Source: 66-474 sp036279975 (GTDB lineage: Bacteria > Pseudomonadota > Gammaproteobacteria > Xanthomonadales > Rhodanobacteraceae). Taken from it: a DNA stretch of 28,220 nt. Where the stretch lies: positions 1-28,220 of the forward strand of contig DASURP010000098.1 in NCBI GenBank assembly GCA_036279975.1. The letters are read 5' to 3'. Below, one piece after another: positions 8,813-15,857 of this stretch (positions are counted from its first letter, which is position 1; each line of letters begins with the position of its first letter). The notes beneath the pieces are model-generated. The model worked only from the letters and a program-made list of their open reading frames with translations. It searched no databases and had not been told where the DNA came from. The translations under genes were made by a program, and so were the position numbers.

Positions 8813-9604
8813 TCACCGACCGGGATCGGCCGATTCTATGGCGGCTTCGCCGGCCCACACCGCAAGGCCGTGCAACACCGCATGTTCCAGCACCTCGACC
8901 GGACACCCGTCCCGCACCAGCCATTCCGCCAAACGCCCGGCCCAGCCGCCATGCAACCACACCTGCACGACGCCGTCCCGGCGCCGGCCACGCGCCACGA
9001 ACCACTCCACCAGCGCCCCGGCGGACGCCCAGCAACCCGCCTGCAGTGCCGCCGCGGTATCGTCGTTCGCGCCATCGGCAAAAGCATCCGGGTTGCCATC
9101 GGCAATCGCGGTCGCACCCCTCAGCGCCTGCAGCATGCCCTCCGGCGACAACGCGATCATGCCCTCGGCGTGACGGCCATCCGCGGCCACGACATCGAGG
9201 GTCAGCGCGGTACCGCAGCCGACCACCACGCTGGCGCCCGCGGCGCGTGCGCGTGCCGCCAGCATCGCGAGAAAGCGGTCGATTCCCAATCGTCCGGGCT
9301 TCGCGTAGCGGTTGACCACGCCGCCGGCGCGACGTGGCGTTTCCGGCCACTCGATCCGCCCGACCCCGGTCGCCGCCAGCGCCTCCCGCACCTGGCCGGC
9401 GTGTTCGGCTGACGCCACCGACGCCACCCATGCGCGCGCGGGCCGCGGCCAGCGTGCAAGTTTTTCGTGCAGTGCCGCGGCAAAATCCGGCCGCTCCCAA
9501 TCCAGCGCGAACACCTCCGCGGGCCCGCCCCGTCGCAGCCGCGCCGCCTTGGCCCGGGAATTGCCGAGATCGAACAGCCAGGTTTCGCGATCGCTGCCAT
9601 TCAT
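8813..9604 (-). CDS. coaX: Type III pantothenate kinase
   Basis: Phosphorylates pantothenate in the first committed step of coenzyme A synthesis; CoaX enzymes are unrelated to CoaA, insensitive to CoA feedback and need a monovalent cation. 263 residues from the ATG at 9604, which overlaps the birA stop as ATGA; the open frame extends upstream only as an artefact inside birA. ASKHA-fold motifs: LFDLGNSRAKAARL (phosphate 1, Asp12), GRLGIDRFLAMLAA, VVVGCGTALTLDVV (phosphate 2), and EGMIALSPEGMLQALRGATA. The coupling with birA is widespread in bacteria and links biotin-dependent carboxylation with CoA supply. Confidence 0.95.
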   Translation of the reverse strand: MNGSDRETWLFDLGNSRAKAARLRRGGPAEVFALDWERPDFAAALHEKLARWPRPARAWVASVASAEHAGQVREALAATGVGRIEWPETPRRAGGVVNRYAKPGRLGIDRFLAMLAARARAAGASVVVGCGTALTLDVVAADGRHAEGMIALSPEGMLQALRGATAIADGNPDAFADGANDDTAAALQAGCWASAGALVEWFVARGRRRDGVVQVWLHGGWAGRLAEWLVRDGCPVEVLEHAVLHGLAVWAGEAAIESADPGR

Positions 9605-10638
9605 CGCGCACGCACCGTCACTTCGGCGCTGTCGATGCTGCGCGTGCCGCCGACAACCTCGACTTGCAAGGCGCCCCGCGCATCCACGCCGACCGCGGTG
9701 CCTTCGAATGCACCGCGCGCATCGTCGACGCGTACGACGCGTCCGGCCAGTGCGTCGCGCGCGGCCCACGCCGCCGCGAACGGCGCAAAACCGGAGGCAT
9801 CGAAGGCATCGAGCGCCTCGACCAGCCGCGTGACCATGGCCGCGGCGAGCACGTTGCGCGGGGGTATCGCAACGCCGCCCAGGTCGGCGAGATCCGTGCA
9901 CGGACGCGCGAGCGCGCGGCGCATGGCCGCGGGCACGTGCACGTTGATGCCGACCCCGATCACCGCGTGGCACGGCCCCATGAACTCGCCGCCGAGTTCG
10001 ACCAGCACCCCGCCCAGCTTGGCGTCGCCGTGCACCAGGTCGTTGGGCCACTTCAAGCCGATGCCGCCGATGCCGCAATCCTCCAGCGCGTTGGCAACCG
10101 CCACGCCGACGGCAAGCGACAGGCCCGACAGCGACGCGTAACCGCCGCTGAAACGCTTCAGGCAGGAAAACTGCAGGTTGGTCGCCGGCGGCGAAACCCA
10201 CTGCCGTCCGCGCCGGCCACGTCCGGTGTCCTGCCAGTCCGCGAACACGAAGGAGCAGTCCGCAAGTCCGGCGGCCCGGCGCAGGCACTCGCTCGAGGTC
10301 GAATCCAGCCGCCAGTGGTTTTCGATCGCCCCGACCCGGCGCCGCACCGGCGCGGACAGGCGTGCCCGGATGGCGGCTGGATCCAGCCGGTCCAGCGGGT
10401 GCGCCAGCCGATAGCCCCCGCTGCCCGACTCGATCGCGAGTCCCGCCCCGCGCAGCGCGGCGATCTGCTTCCAGACCGCCGCCCGCGAGATGCCCAGCCG
10501 GCGTGCCAGATCCGGCCCGGAATGGCGCTCCCCGGCCGCCAGCAACGCCAGCACCGTCGGCATCGCGTCGCCGGACCGGGGCCGCCTGGCACTCGCTGGC
10601 ACGGTCAAGCCGGATGTGTCAAGATGCAAATTCGACAT
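9601..10638 (-). CDS. birA: Bifunctional biotin--[acetyl-CoA-carboxylase] ligase / biotin operon repressor BirA
   Basis: Attaches biotin to the biotin carboxyl carrier protein via biotinyl-AMP and represses biotin genes through an N-terminal winged helix. From the ATG at 10638 (AAGGA 4 nt upstream) it has 345 residues; an internal ATG at 10563 gives 320, closer to E. coli's 321, but has no clear ribosome site. Helix-turn-helix at about 41-63 (GPDLARRLGISRAAVWKQIA); catalytic GRGRRGRQW at 139-147, matching the E. coli biotin-binding loop GRGRRGRKW; WPNDLVHGDAKLGGVLVEL and VIGVGINVH complete the ligase core. The C-terminal SH3-like domain is present. Overlaps coaX by 4 nt. Confidence 0.93.
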   Translation of the reverse strand: MSNLHLDTSGLTVPASARRPRSGDAMPTVLALLAAGERHSGPDLARRLGISRAAVWKQIAALRGAGLAIESGSGGYRLAHPLDRLDPAAIRARLSAPVRRRVGAIENHWRLDSTSSECLRRAAGLADCSFVFADWQDTGRGRRGRQWVSPPATNLQFSCLKRFSGGYASLSGLSLAVGVAVANALEDCGIGGIGLKWPNDLVHGDAKLGGVLVELGGEFMGPCHAVIGVGINVHVPAAMRRALARPCTDLADLGGVAIPPRNVLAAAMVTRLVEALDAFDASGFAPFAAAWAARDALAGRVVRVDDARGAFEGTAVGVDARGALQVEVVGGTRSIDSAEVTVRAR

Positions 10639-10663
10639 GCGTTCCTTGATCCCGGGGGCTGCC

Positions 10664-11035
10664 ATGAAACAGCTGTCGTTGTGCCTGGCAGTGCTGTTGT
10701 TGGCCGGTGTGCCGCTGAGCGCGGCAGCACTCGATTATGGCGCGAATTCACCCCTGCTTGCCGTCGACACCAGCGCACCGCAACTACCGGGTGTGCAGGC
10801 ACGCCCCGCGACGCGGGGCGATGCGCCCGACTTGATGGCCAACGACGACGCCGGCGACGCCGTGCCGGTCCCGCCACGCATGGCCCCGTCCGCGGCATCC
10901 TCGCGCCAGGCCCCGGCAGCGTACGCCTTGCCTGCCACGGCGCACAACCAGCCATCGCACCCACCGGCCACGCATCCTGCGCAAGCGCCGACCACGGCGC
11001 CATGGCAATCGCTGTTGCCGGGTTCGATCCAATAG
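10664..11035 (+). CDS. Small secreted Ala/Pro-rich protein of unknown function
   Basis: I do not recognise this protein. 123 residues from an ATG at 10664 with GGGGG five bases upstream. A clear Sec signal peptide (MKQLSLCLAVLLLAGVPLSA, cleavage near AAA-LDYG) is followed by about 100 residues dominated by Ala, Pro, Thr, Gln and His, with no membrane segment, no Cys in the mature part and little predicted folding. It diverges from birA with only about 25 nt between the start codons, so its promoter must lie inside the birA coding region or be missing. It converges on phoQ across a 138-bp gap. The signal peptide is the main support for its being a real gene. Confidence 0.6.
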   Translation: MKQLSLCLAVLLLAGVPLSAAALDYGANSPLLAVDTSAPQLPGVQARPATRGDAPDLMANDDAGDAVPVPPRMAPSAASSRQAPAAYALPATAHNQPSHPPATHPAQAPTTAPWQSLLPGSIQ

Positions 11036-11039
11036 TGGC

Positions 11040-11057
11040 GCGATCATCCATGATCGC
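11040..11057. terminator. Stem-loop between the convergent secreted-protein gene and phoQ
   Basis: GCGATCA-TCCA-TGATCGC forms a perfect 7-bp stem with a 4-nt loop, four bases after the stop codon at 11035. It is placed to end transcription of the plus-strand gene and perhaps of phoQ from the other side. The following TTTCATT is only weakly U-rich, so the call is tentative. Confidence 0.35.
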
Positions 11058-11173
11058 CGTTTCATTGGCGAAATCGCGAGCGCGCTGACCCCAAGTCACG
11101 AACCTCATCACGGCCACCCCTGGCCTGACTTCCACAACAGCCGCTTCGCCGGCGTATCCCCACTGCGCGATCC

Positions 11174-12577
11174 TCACATCTCGGCGAAGCTGACGTGGAA
11201 GCACGCGCCGCCCAGCTCGGTCGATCGATCCACGTGCAGCACGCCTCGGTAACCACGCACGATGTCCTCGACGATCGCAAGCCCGATACCGTGCCCCTGC
11301 ACGCGCTCGTCGCCGCGCACGCCACGCTGCAGGACACTTTCCAGCTGTTCGGGCGGCACCCCCGGACCATCGTCCTCGACCCGGATGTCCAGCCCTTCGC
11401 GCCACGCGCGGGTATCGCCTGGCAGGATGCGCACCACCCGCAGCAGGACGCGGTGGTTCGCCCACTTGAACGCGTTTTCGAGCAGGTTGCCCAGCAGCTC
11501 CAGCAAGTCGCCTTCCTCGCCGTAGAAGTGCGCGCCTTCGTCGATGTCGAATTCACACAGCACGTTCTTGTCGGCGTACACGCGCTCGAGGCTGCGCACC
11601 ACCGCCTCGGCGTGGGGCTGGACCGCGATCGGCGCAGCGAAGGTGGAATGCCCCGAGGCCTTGGCCCGCGCCAGCTGGTAGGCGACGATCTGGTCCATGT
11701 GCTGCACCTGGTCGGCGAGGTCCTGGCGCAGGTCCGTCTCGACGTCGGTCGATTCCAGCCGCGATCGCGCGACCGCGAGCGGGGTCTTCAGGCTGTGCGC
11801 GAGATCGTCGAGGGTATTGCGGTAACGCTTCAGGTGCTCGCGCTCGCTTTCGATGAAGCGGTTCAACCCGCGCGTCAGCACCGTCACCTCGTACGGGTAC
11901 GGGCCGACCAGGCGCTCGGCGCTGCCCCGCTCGATCCTGGCGATGTCGCGCGCCACCCTCCGCAGCGGCGAAAAGCTCCAGCGCAACAGGATCTGCTGCA
12001 ACACCAGCAAGGCCAGCCCCAACGCGCTCAACCATCCGAACAGGGTGCGCCGGTAGGCCGCGAGCGCCGACTTGTACAGCGCATCGTTCTCGGCGATGTA
12101 CACGGTCACGCGGTAGCCCTTGCGGTTCTGCAGCACCCACTCGACCCCCTGCGACAACACGTACAGCGGTCCCGCCGAGGTCGCGACCGGTCCCTGGAAC
12201 CGGGTGACGCCGGGCGGCAACAATTCGTCGAACGGCAGGTCACGACCCAATGCCGACGGCGCGACCCAGCGGAAGTCGTTCTGGCCCACGATCACCGCGT
12301 ACAGTCCGGAACCCGGCCGCACGAAGTCCGAATTGGGCAGCGGCGATTCCGGCGGGATCACCCGGTCGGAGCGGCTGCTGACATCGATGCCCGCGAGGTA
12401 GGCGTAGGCGTAGCTCTGCAGGCGCGCGCGCAGGCTCGCCAGCGCGGCATTCGCATAGGCGCGGTCGAGCGCGAACCCGGTGACGCCCAGGAACCCGACC
12501 AGCACCAGCAAGGTCGCGATGGTCGAACGCGAAACCAGCGACAGCGGCCTGCGTGCGGCGGTCTCCTCGGAAGCCAT
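11174..12577 (-). CDS. phoQ: PhoQ-like sensor histidine kinase
   Basis: Membrane sensor kinase that should phosphorylate the PhoP-type regulator encoded upstream. 467 residues from the ATG at 12577. Helix 1 at about 17-38, periplasmic sensor about 39-178, helix 2 at about 179-198, HAMP about 199-250. The H-box is HSLKTPLAVA with the phosphorylated His at 261, the sequence typical of the PhoQ subfamily. N-box LLGNLLENAF (Asn about 368), G1 DDGPG (402-406) and G2 GHGIGLAI (428-435) give a complete ATPase domain. The periplasmic domain shows no run of acidic residues like the Mg2+-sensing patch of enterobacterial PhoQ, so the signal may differ. The gap to phoP is 98 bp with a small hairpin at 12613-12628. 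Confidence 0.88.
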   Translation of the reverse strand: MASEETAARRPLSLVSRSTIATLLVLVGFLGVTGFALDRAYANAALASLRARLQSYAYAYLAGIDVSSRSDRVIPPESPLPNSDFVRPGSGLYAVIVGQNDFRWVAPSALGRDLPFDELLPPGVTRFQGPVATSAGPLYVLSQGVEWVLQNRKGYRVTVYIAENDALYKSALAAYRRTLFGWLSALGLALLVLQQILLRWSFSPLRRVARDIARIERGSAERLVGPYPYEVTVLTRGLNRFIESEREHLKRYRNTLDDLAHSLKTPLAVARSRLESTDVETDLRQDLADQVQHMDQIVAYQLARAKASGHSTFAAPIAVQPHAEAVVRSLERVYADKNVLCEFDIDEGAHFYGEEGDLLELLGNLLENAFKWANHRVLLRVVRILPGDTRAWREGLDIRVEDDGPGVPPEQLESVLQRGVRGDERVQGHGIGLAIVEDIVRGYRGVLHVDRSTELGGACFHVSFAEM

Positions 12578-12612
12578 CCAGCCAGACCCTTCGCGCAGTC
12601 ACACCCGACTGC

Positions 12613-12628
12613 GATGATGCCCATCATC
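12613..12628. other. Small stem-loop in the phoP-phoQ gap
   Basis: GATGAT-GCCC-ATCATC is a perfect 6-bp inverted repeat with a 4-nt loop in the 98-bp gap between the phoP stop and the phoQ start. It could tune the relative output of the two genes or be an operator half-site pair; nothing in the sequence decides between these. Confidence 0.3.
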
Positions 12629-12675
12629 ACCGCACGCGCGGCGCGCACGCAACTGCGGGCAAGCCCCGCAACGGA

Positions 12676-13380
12676 TCATCCGGCAGGCGTCTCGGCGGGG
12701 GTCTCGTCGCGCGGTATCGCGAAGCGGTAGCCGCGGCCGCGCACCGTCTCGATCGGTTTCAGGCTGCTTTCCGGATCGAGCTTGCGGCGCAAGCGGCCGA
12801 TGAAGACCTCCAGCACGTTCGAGTCGCGATCGAAGTCCTGCTGGTAGATGTGTTCGGTGAGGTCGGCCTTGGACACCAGCTCGCCGGCGTGCAGCATCAG
12901 GTATTCCAGCACCTTGTACTCGTAACTGGTTAGGTCGACCGGCGTGGCCTCGACATTCACCGTCTGCGCGGTGGTGTCCAGCCGGATCGGACCGCAGGAA
13001 AGCACCGGCTTGGCCCAGCCCGAGGCACGCCGCACCAGCGCGTTGATGCGCGCCAGCAATTCCTCGACATGGAAGGGCTTGACCAGGTAGTCATCGGCGC
13101 CGAATTTCAGGCCTTCCACCTTGTCCTGCCACGATGAGCGCGCGGTGAGGATCAGGATCGGATAGCCATGGCCCTCCTTGCGCAGGATTTCGACCAGTTC
13201 CATGCCGGACAGCTTGGGCAAGCCAAGATCGACGATCGCCAGGTCGAACGGCACCTCGCGCCCGAGGTAGAGGCCCTCTTCGCCGTCGGCCGCGGCATCC
13301 ACGGCGAAGCCGTCGCGTTTCAGGCGCGCGGCCAGCGTTTCGCGCAGCGGTGCCTCGTCTTCCACCAACAGGATGCGCAT
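12676..13380 (-). CDS. phoP: PhoP-like OmpR-family response regulator
   Basis: Two-domain transcription factor, 234 residues from the ATG at 13380. The longer open frame upstream was rejected because MRILLVEDEAPLRETLAARL is the standard receiver start. Receiver domain 1-115: acidic pocket Glu7/Asp8, phosphorylated Asp51 in LAIVDLGLP, Thr at LILTAR, Lys102 in DDYLVKPF. C-terminal winged-helix domain with YEYKVLEYLMLHAGELVSK and the recognition region SNVLEVFIGRLRRKLD, ending in a GRGYRF wing. The DFDRDSNVLEVFIGRLRRKL block is what I know from PhoP of xanthomonads. Its start overlaps the PepSY gene's stop by one base (TGATG), so the PepSY protein, phoP and phoQ form one operon. Confidence 0.93.
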   Translation of the reverse strand: MRILLVEDEAPLRETLAARLKRDGFAVDAAADGEEGLYLGREVPFDLAIVDLGLPKLSGMELVEILRKEGHGYPILILTARSSWQDKVEGLKFGADDYLVKPFHVEELLARINALVRRASGWAKPVLSCGPIRLDTTAQTVNVEATPVDLTSYEYKVLEYLMLHAGELVSKADLTEHIYQQDFDRDSNVLEVFIGRLRRKLDPESSLKPIETVRGRGYRFAIPRDETPAETPAG

Positions 13381-13715
13381 CAGTGCCCTCCTTGATCGGA
13401 CTCGGATCTGTTCGGACGATCTTGCGACCGCGGGTTCGAATTCAACTGCATCACCTGCACCTTGCCGTCCGGCTTCAGCACCTTGATCCGATACACCTGC
13501 GCGCGTCCGCGCGACACGGTATCCGCCGCAAGGATATGCCCGCCGGTCTGGTGCTGCACCTGCTTGACGGCCTGCTCGAGGCTGGCGGGACGGGCCGGCG
13601 GTGCGGACGCGGGCTGGTGCGGCGGCGGCGCCGGGCGCGGCGGCGCTGCCCACGCCACGCCGGCACATGCGAGCAGGGCGCCTGTCAGCACCACGGAGGC
13701 GATTCGTGATTTCAT
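13380..13715 (-). CDS. Secreted PepSY-domain protein, first gene of the phoPQ operon
   Basis: 111 residues from the ATG at 13715, chosen over an ATG 11 codons upstream because AAGGA lies 3 nt before it and it gives a clean signal peptide (MKSRIASVVLTGALLACAGVAWA). After a Pro-rich linker (about 24-46) a single PepSY-like domain follows (SLEQAVKQVQHQTGGHILAA, then QVYRIKVLKPDGKVQVMQL). Small periplasmic PepSY proteins are often encoded beside two-component systems and are thought to modulate peptidases or the sensor; the role here is inferred from position only. The stop overlaps the phoP start. The Cys at LLAC could suggest a lipobox, but the following sequence fits signal peptidase I (AWA-AP) better. 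Confidence 0.82.
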   Translation of the reverse strand: MKSRIASVVLTGALLACAGVAWAAPPRPAPPPHQPASAPPARPASLEQAVKQVQHQTGGHILAADTVSRGRAQVYRIKVLKPDGKVQVMQLNSNPRSQDRPNRSESDQGGH

Positions 13716-13812
13716 GGTCCTTGCAACCGGATTCGCGCAAATCTTCATGCCCGATCATGCGGCAGCCCATTGAATTCGTGCTGAACACGCATTGGGCGGC
13801 CCGTCCGGGCGG

Positions 13813-14808
13813 TCATGCGACCACGCGCCCGGCCTGGGCGCGCACCGCTTGCAGGGCGGCTTCGACGGCTTCCCAGCCGGCATCCGGTGCATGCGCACGC
13901 TCCGACAACACCCGCCGGAAGACCCTGCCGCCCGGCTCGCCGTGATAAAGGCCCAGCACGTGACGCGTCATCGCCGCGAGCCGGACACCGTCGCTGCGCT
14001 GCCCTTCGATGTAGCCGCGCATGCGCCGCAGCACCGCGTCGCGTTGCCGCAGGGGTCCTCCCGACAGCGCCGCGTCGATTCGTGCGAGTGCATGCGGGTC
14101 GTGGTAGGCCAACCGCCCGAGCATCACGCCATCGACGTGCCGCAGGTGTTCGCGCACCGCCGGCAGGCCGTCGATGCCGCCGTTGACCACCACGGTCAAC
14201 CCCGGGAATTCGCGTTTCAAGCGGTACACGCGCGCATGGTTGAGCGGCGGCACCTCACGGTTCTGCTTCGGCGACAGCCCCTGCAGCCACGCCTTGCGCG
14301 CGTGCACGATCAGCACGCGCACCCCCGCCTCGACCATACACTGCGCGAAGGCGAACAGATCCGCGTCGTCGTCCTGGTCGTCCACGCCGATCCGGCATTT
14401 CACCGTCACCGGTACGCCAACCGCGTCGCGCATCGCGCGCACGCATTCGGCGACCAGCGCCGGCTCGCGCATCAGGCAGGCGCCGAAACGACCGGATTGC
14501 ACGCGGTCGGAAGGGCAACCGACGTTGAGGTTGATTTCGTCGTAGCCCGCCGCTTCCCCCCAACGCGCCGCCATGGCCAGCTCGCCCGGATCGGAGCCGC
14601 CCAGTTGCAGCGCCAGTGGATGTTCTTCGGGTGCGTGCGCCAAGAGGTGCGCGCGCTGACCGTGCACCAGCGCGGCGGCGGTGACCATCTCGGTGTAAAG
14701 CCGCGCGTGCGGGCCGAGCAGGCGATGGAAATACCGGCAGTGCCGGTCGGTCCAGTCCAGCATCGGGGCAACGCACAGGCGCCATGGGTTGGCGGCGCGA
14801 TCTTGCAT
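13813..14808 (-). CDS. dusA: tRNA-dihydrouridine(20/20a) synthase DusA
   Basis: FMN-dependent enzyme that reduces uridines in the tRNA D-loop. 331 residues from the ATG at 14808, normal for DusA. TIM-barrel start with the FMN site PWRLCVAPMLDWTDRHCRYF, which is the DusA form, then YTEMVTAAALVHG. The catalytic Cys98 is in LNVGCPSDRVQSGRFGACLM, also DusA-specific. The lysine-containing PVTVKCRIGVDD and the phosphate-binding VVNGGIDG and VDGVMLGRLAYHDP blocks are present. Stands alone, diverging from the lipoprotein gene at 14900 across 91 bp and following the PepSY-phoPQ operon's start at 13715 with about 97 bp between. Confidence 0.95.
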   Translation of the reverse strand: MQDRAANPWRLCVAPMLDWTDRHCRYFHRLLGPHARLYTEMVTAAALVHGQRAHLLAHAPEEHPLALQLGGSDPGELAMAARWGEAAGYDEINLNVGCPSDRVQSGRFGACLMREPALVAECVRAMRDAVGVPVTVKCRIGVDDQDDDADLFAFAQCMVEAGVRVLIVHARKAWLQGLSPKQNREVPPLNHARVYRLKREFPGLTVVVNGGIDGLPAVREHLRHVDGVMLGRLAYHDPHALARIDAALSGGPLRQRDAVLRRMRGYIEGQRSDGVRLAAMTRHVLGLYHGEPGGRVFRRVLSERAHAPDAGWEAVEAALQAVRAQAGRVVA

Positions 14809-14899
14809 ACGTGAATGATAGGACGATGCTGCCCGTGCGACAGCGAATGCTTAACACGCAGTCGCCTAGACTCGCGTGGCATTCCCCGAAAGCACCGCC

Positions 14900-15772
14900 A
14901 TGCAAGCTTCGCGACATTCCTGCCTTGCCGTTGCATTGGCCGTCGTGGCGCTGGCGGCGTGCCAGCAACAACCCGGGACGAACTCGGCTTCCGCGCCCGC
15001 GGCGAGTGCGTCCGCCCCCGTGATCCCGGCGCCGGCGCCAGCCACCGCGCCGGCGCCGGCGAGCACCGCCCCGCTGCCGGGCGACCACGCCATTACCCGG
15101 CACTACAAGATTGCCATCAGCTTGCCGGCGCTGCCGGCCGCAGACAAACCCCTGGCCGACGCGATTCGCGCCACCGCCGACAATGCCAAACGCGGTTTCA
15201 TCAAGGCCCTGCCGGACCCGGGCGCCTTGCCCGAATTCGCCAACCGGCAGTTCGAGCTGCTGGTCGATTTCAAACTCACGGCGCAAACATCCGCGTTCGC
15301 CAGCGTGCGCGAGACGGGGATGCAGGACACCGGCGGCGCGCACCCGATCCCGGTCGAAGCAGCCTTCGTGCTTGACCGCAAGGCCGGCAAGCTGGTCGCG
15401 CTGGACGACCTGTTCGCGCAGCCCGAGGCTGCGCGTACGGCGCTGGCCAACTTCGCGCACGACACGCTGCTCAAGCGGTTCATGGCCAAGGCCCCCAGGC
15501 CCGGCGAGGGTTCGCCCGACGCACTCCGGGAATGGAAGGCCAACACGGTGCAGATGCTCACCGACGGAACCAAGCCGACCACCGTGAACTATTCGGTGTT
15601 CGTGGTGCGCGCTGGCGCCACGCAGGATGCGCCGAGTCCCGGGATCACGCTGGTCTTCCCGCCGTATCAGGTCGCCGCCTACGTGTACGGCACGCAAACC
15701 GTGGACGTCCCCGCCGGCGTGTTCGAAAAATTCCTGAAACCCGCCTACACGGGCGCCTTCGGCGCACAGTGA
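14900..15772 (+). CDS. Putative lipoprotein with DUF3298/RsiV-like domain
   Basis: 290 residues from the ATG at 14900. The N-terminus is a lipoprotein signal peptide ending in the lipobox LAAC (Cys21), so the protein should be lipid-anchored on the periplasmic side. An Ala/Pro-rich linker (about 25-68) leads to a folded domain with HYKIAISLPALPAADKPLA, a THE-like GGAHPIPVEAAFVLD segment, KLVALDDLFAQPEAARTALA, and a C-terminal GITLVFPPYQVAAYVYGTQT strand pair. This pattern is that of DUF3298/DUF4163 proteins, related to the anti-sigma factor RsiV that binds lysozyme. A lysozyme-binding or cell-wall role is possible but not shown. It is followed after 85 bp by the DUF885 gene on the same strand. 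Confidence 0.75.
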   Translation: MQASRHSCLAVALAVVALAACQQQPGTNSASAPAASASAPVIPAPAPATAPAPASTAPLPGDHAITRHYKIAISLPALPAADKPLADAIRATADNAKRGFIKALPDPGALPEFANRQFELLVDFKLTAQTSAFASVRETGMQDTGGAHPIPVEAAFVLDRKAGKLVALDDLFAQPEAARTALANFAHDTLLKRFMAKAPRPGEGSPDALREWKANTVQMLTDGTKPTTVNYSVFVVRAGATQDAPSPGITLVFPPYQVAAYVYGTQTVDVPAGVFEKFLKPAYTGAFGAQ

Positions 15773-15857
15773 TGGCGGCAAGGGTGGGCTGACTTCCGGC
15801 CCATCCTGCAGCGGCGGGAACGTGTTAGCGTCCGCCGACCGGATCCGGAGAAGCGCC

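Noticed and set aside
8813..10288. A 491-residue version of CoaX
   Set aside because: The upstream part is an out-of-frame reading of birA; the enzyme starts at MNGSDRETWLFDLGNS with an ATGA overlap.
12676..13788. A 370-residue version of PhoP with an N-terminal extension
   Set aside because: The extra residues are a frame-shifted reading of the PepSY gene; the standard receiver start MRILLVEDEA is at 13380.
13796..13812. GC-rich GCCCGGACGGGC palindrome at the dusA 3' end as a terminator
   Set aside because: The loop is only two bases and no T-run follows on the minus strand.
14987..15075. GCGCC/GCGCCGGCG-rich tract in the lipoprotein gene that looks like a tandem repeat
   Set aside because: It encodes an ordinary Ala/Pro linker after a lipobox; the repetition follows from codon choice in a low-complexity segment.
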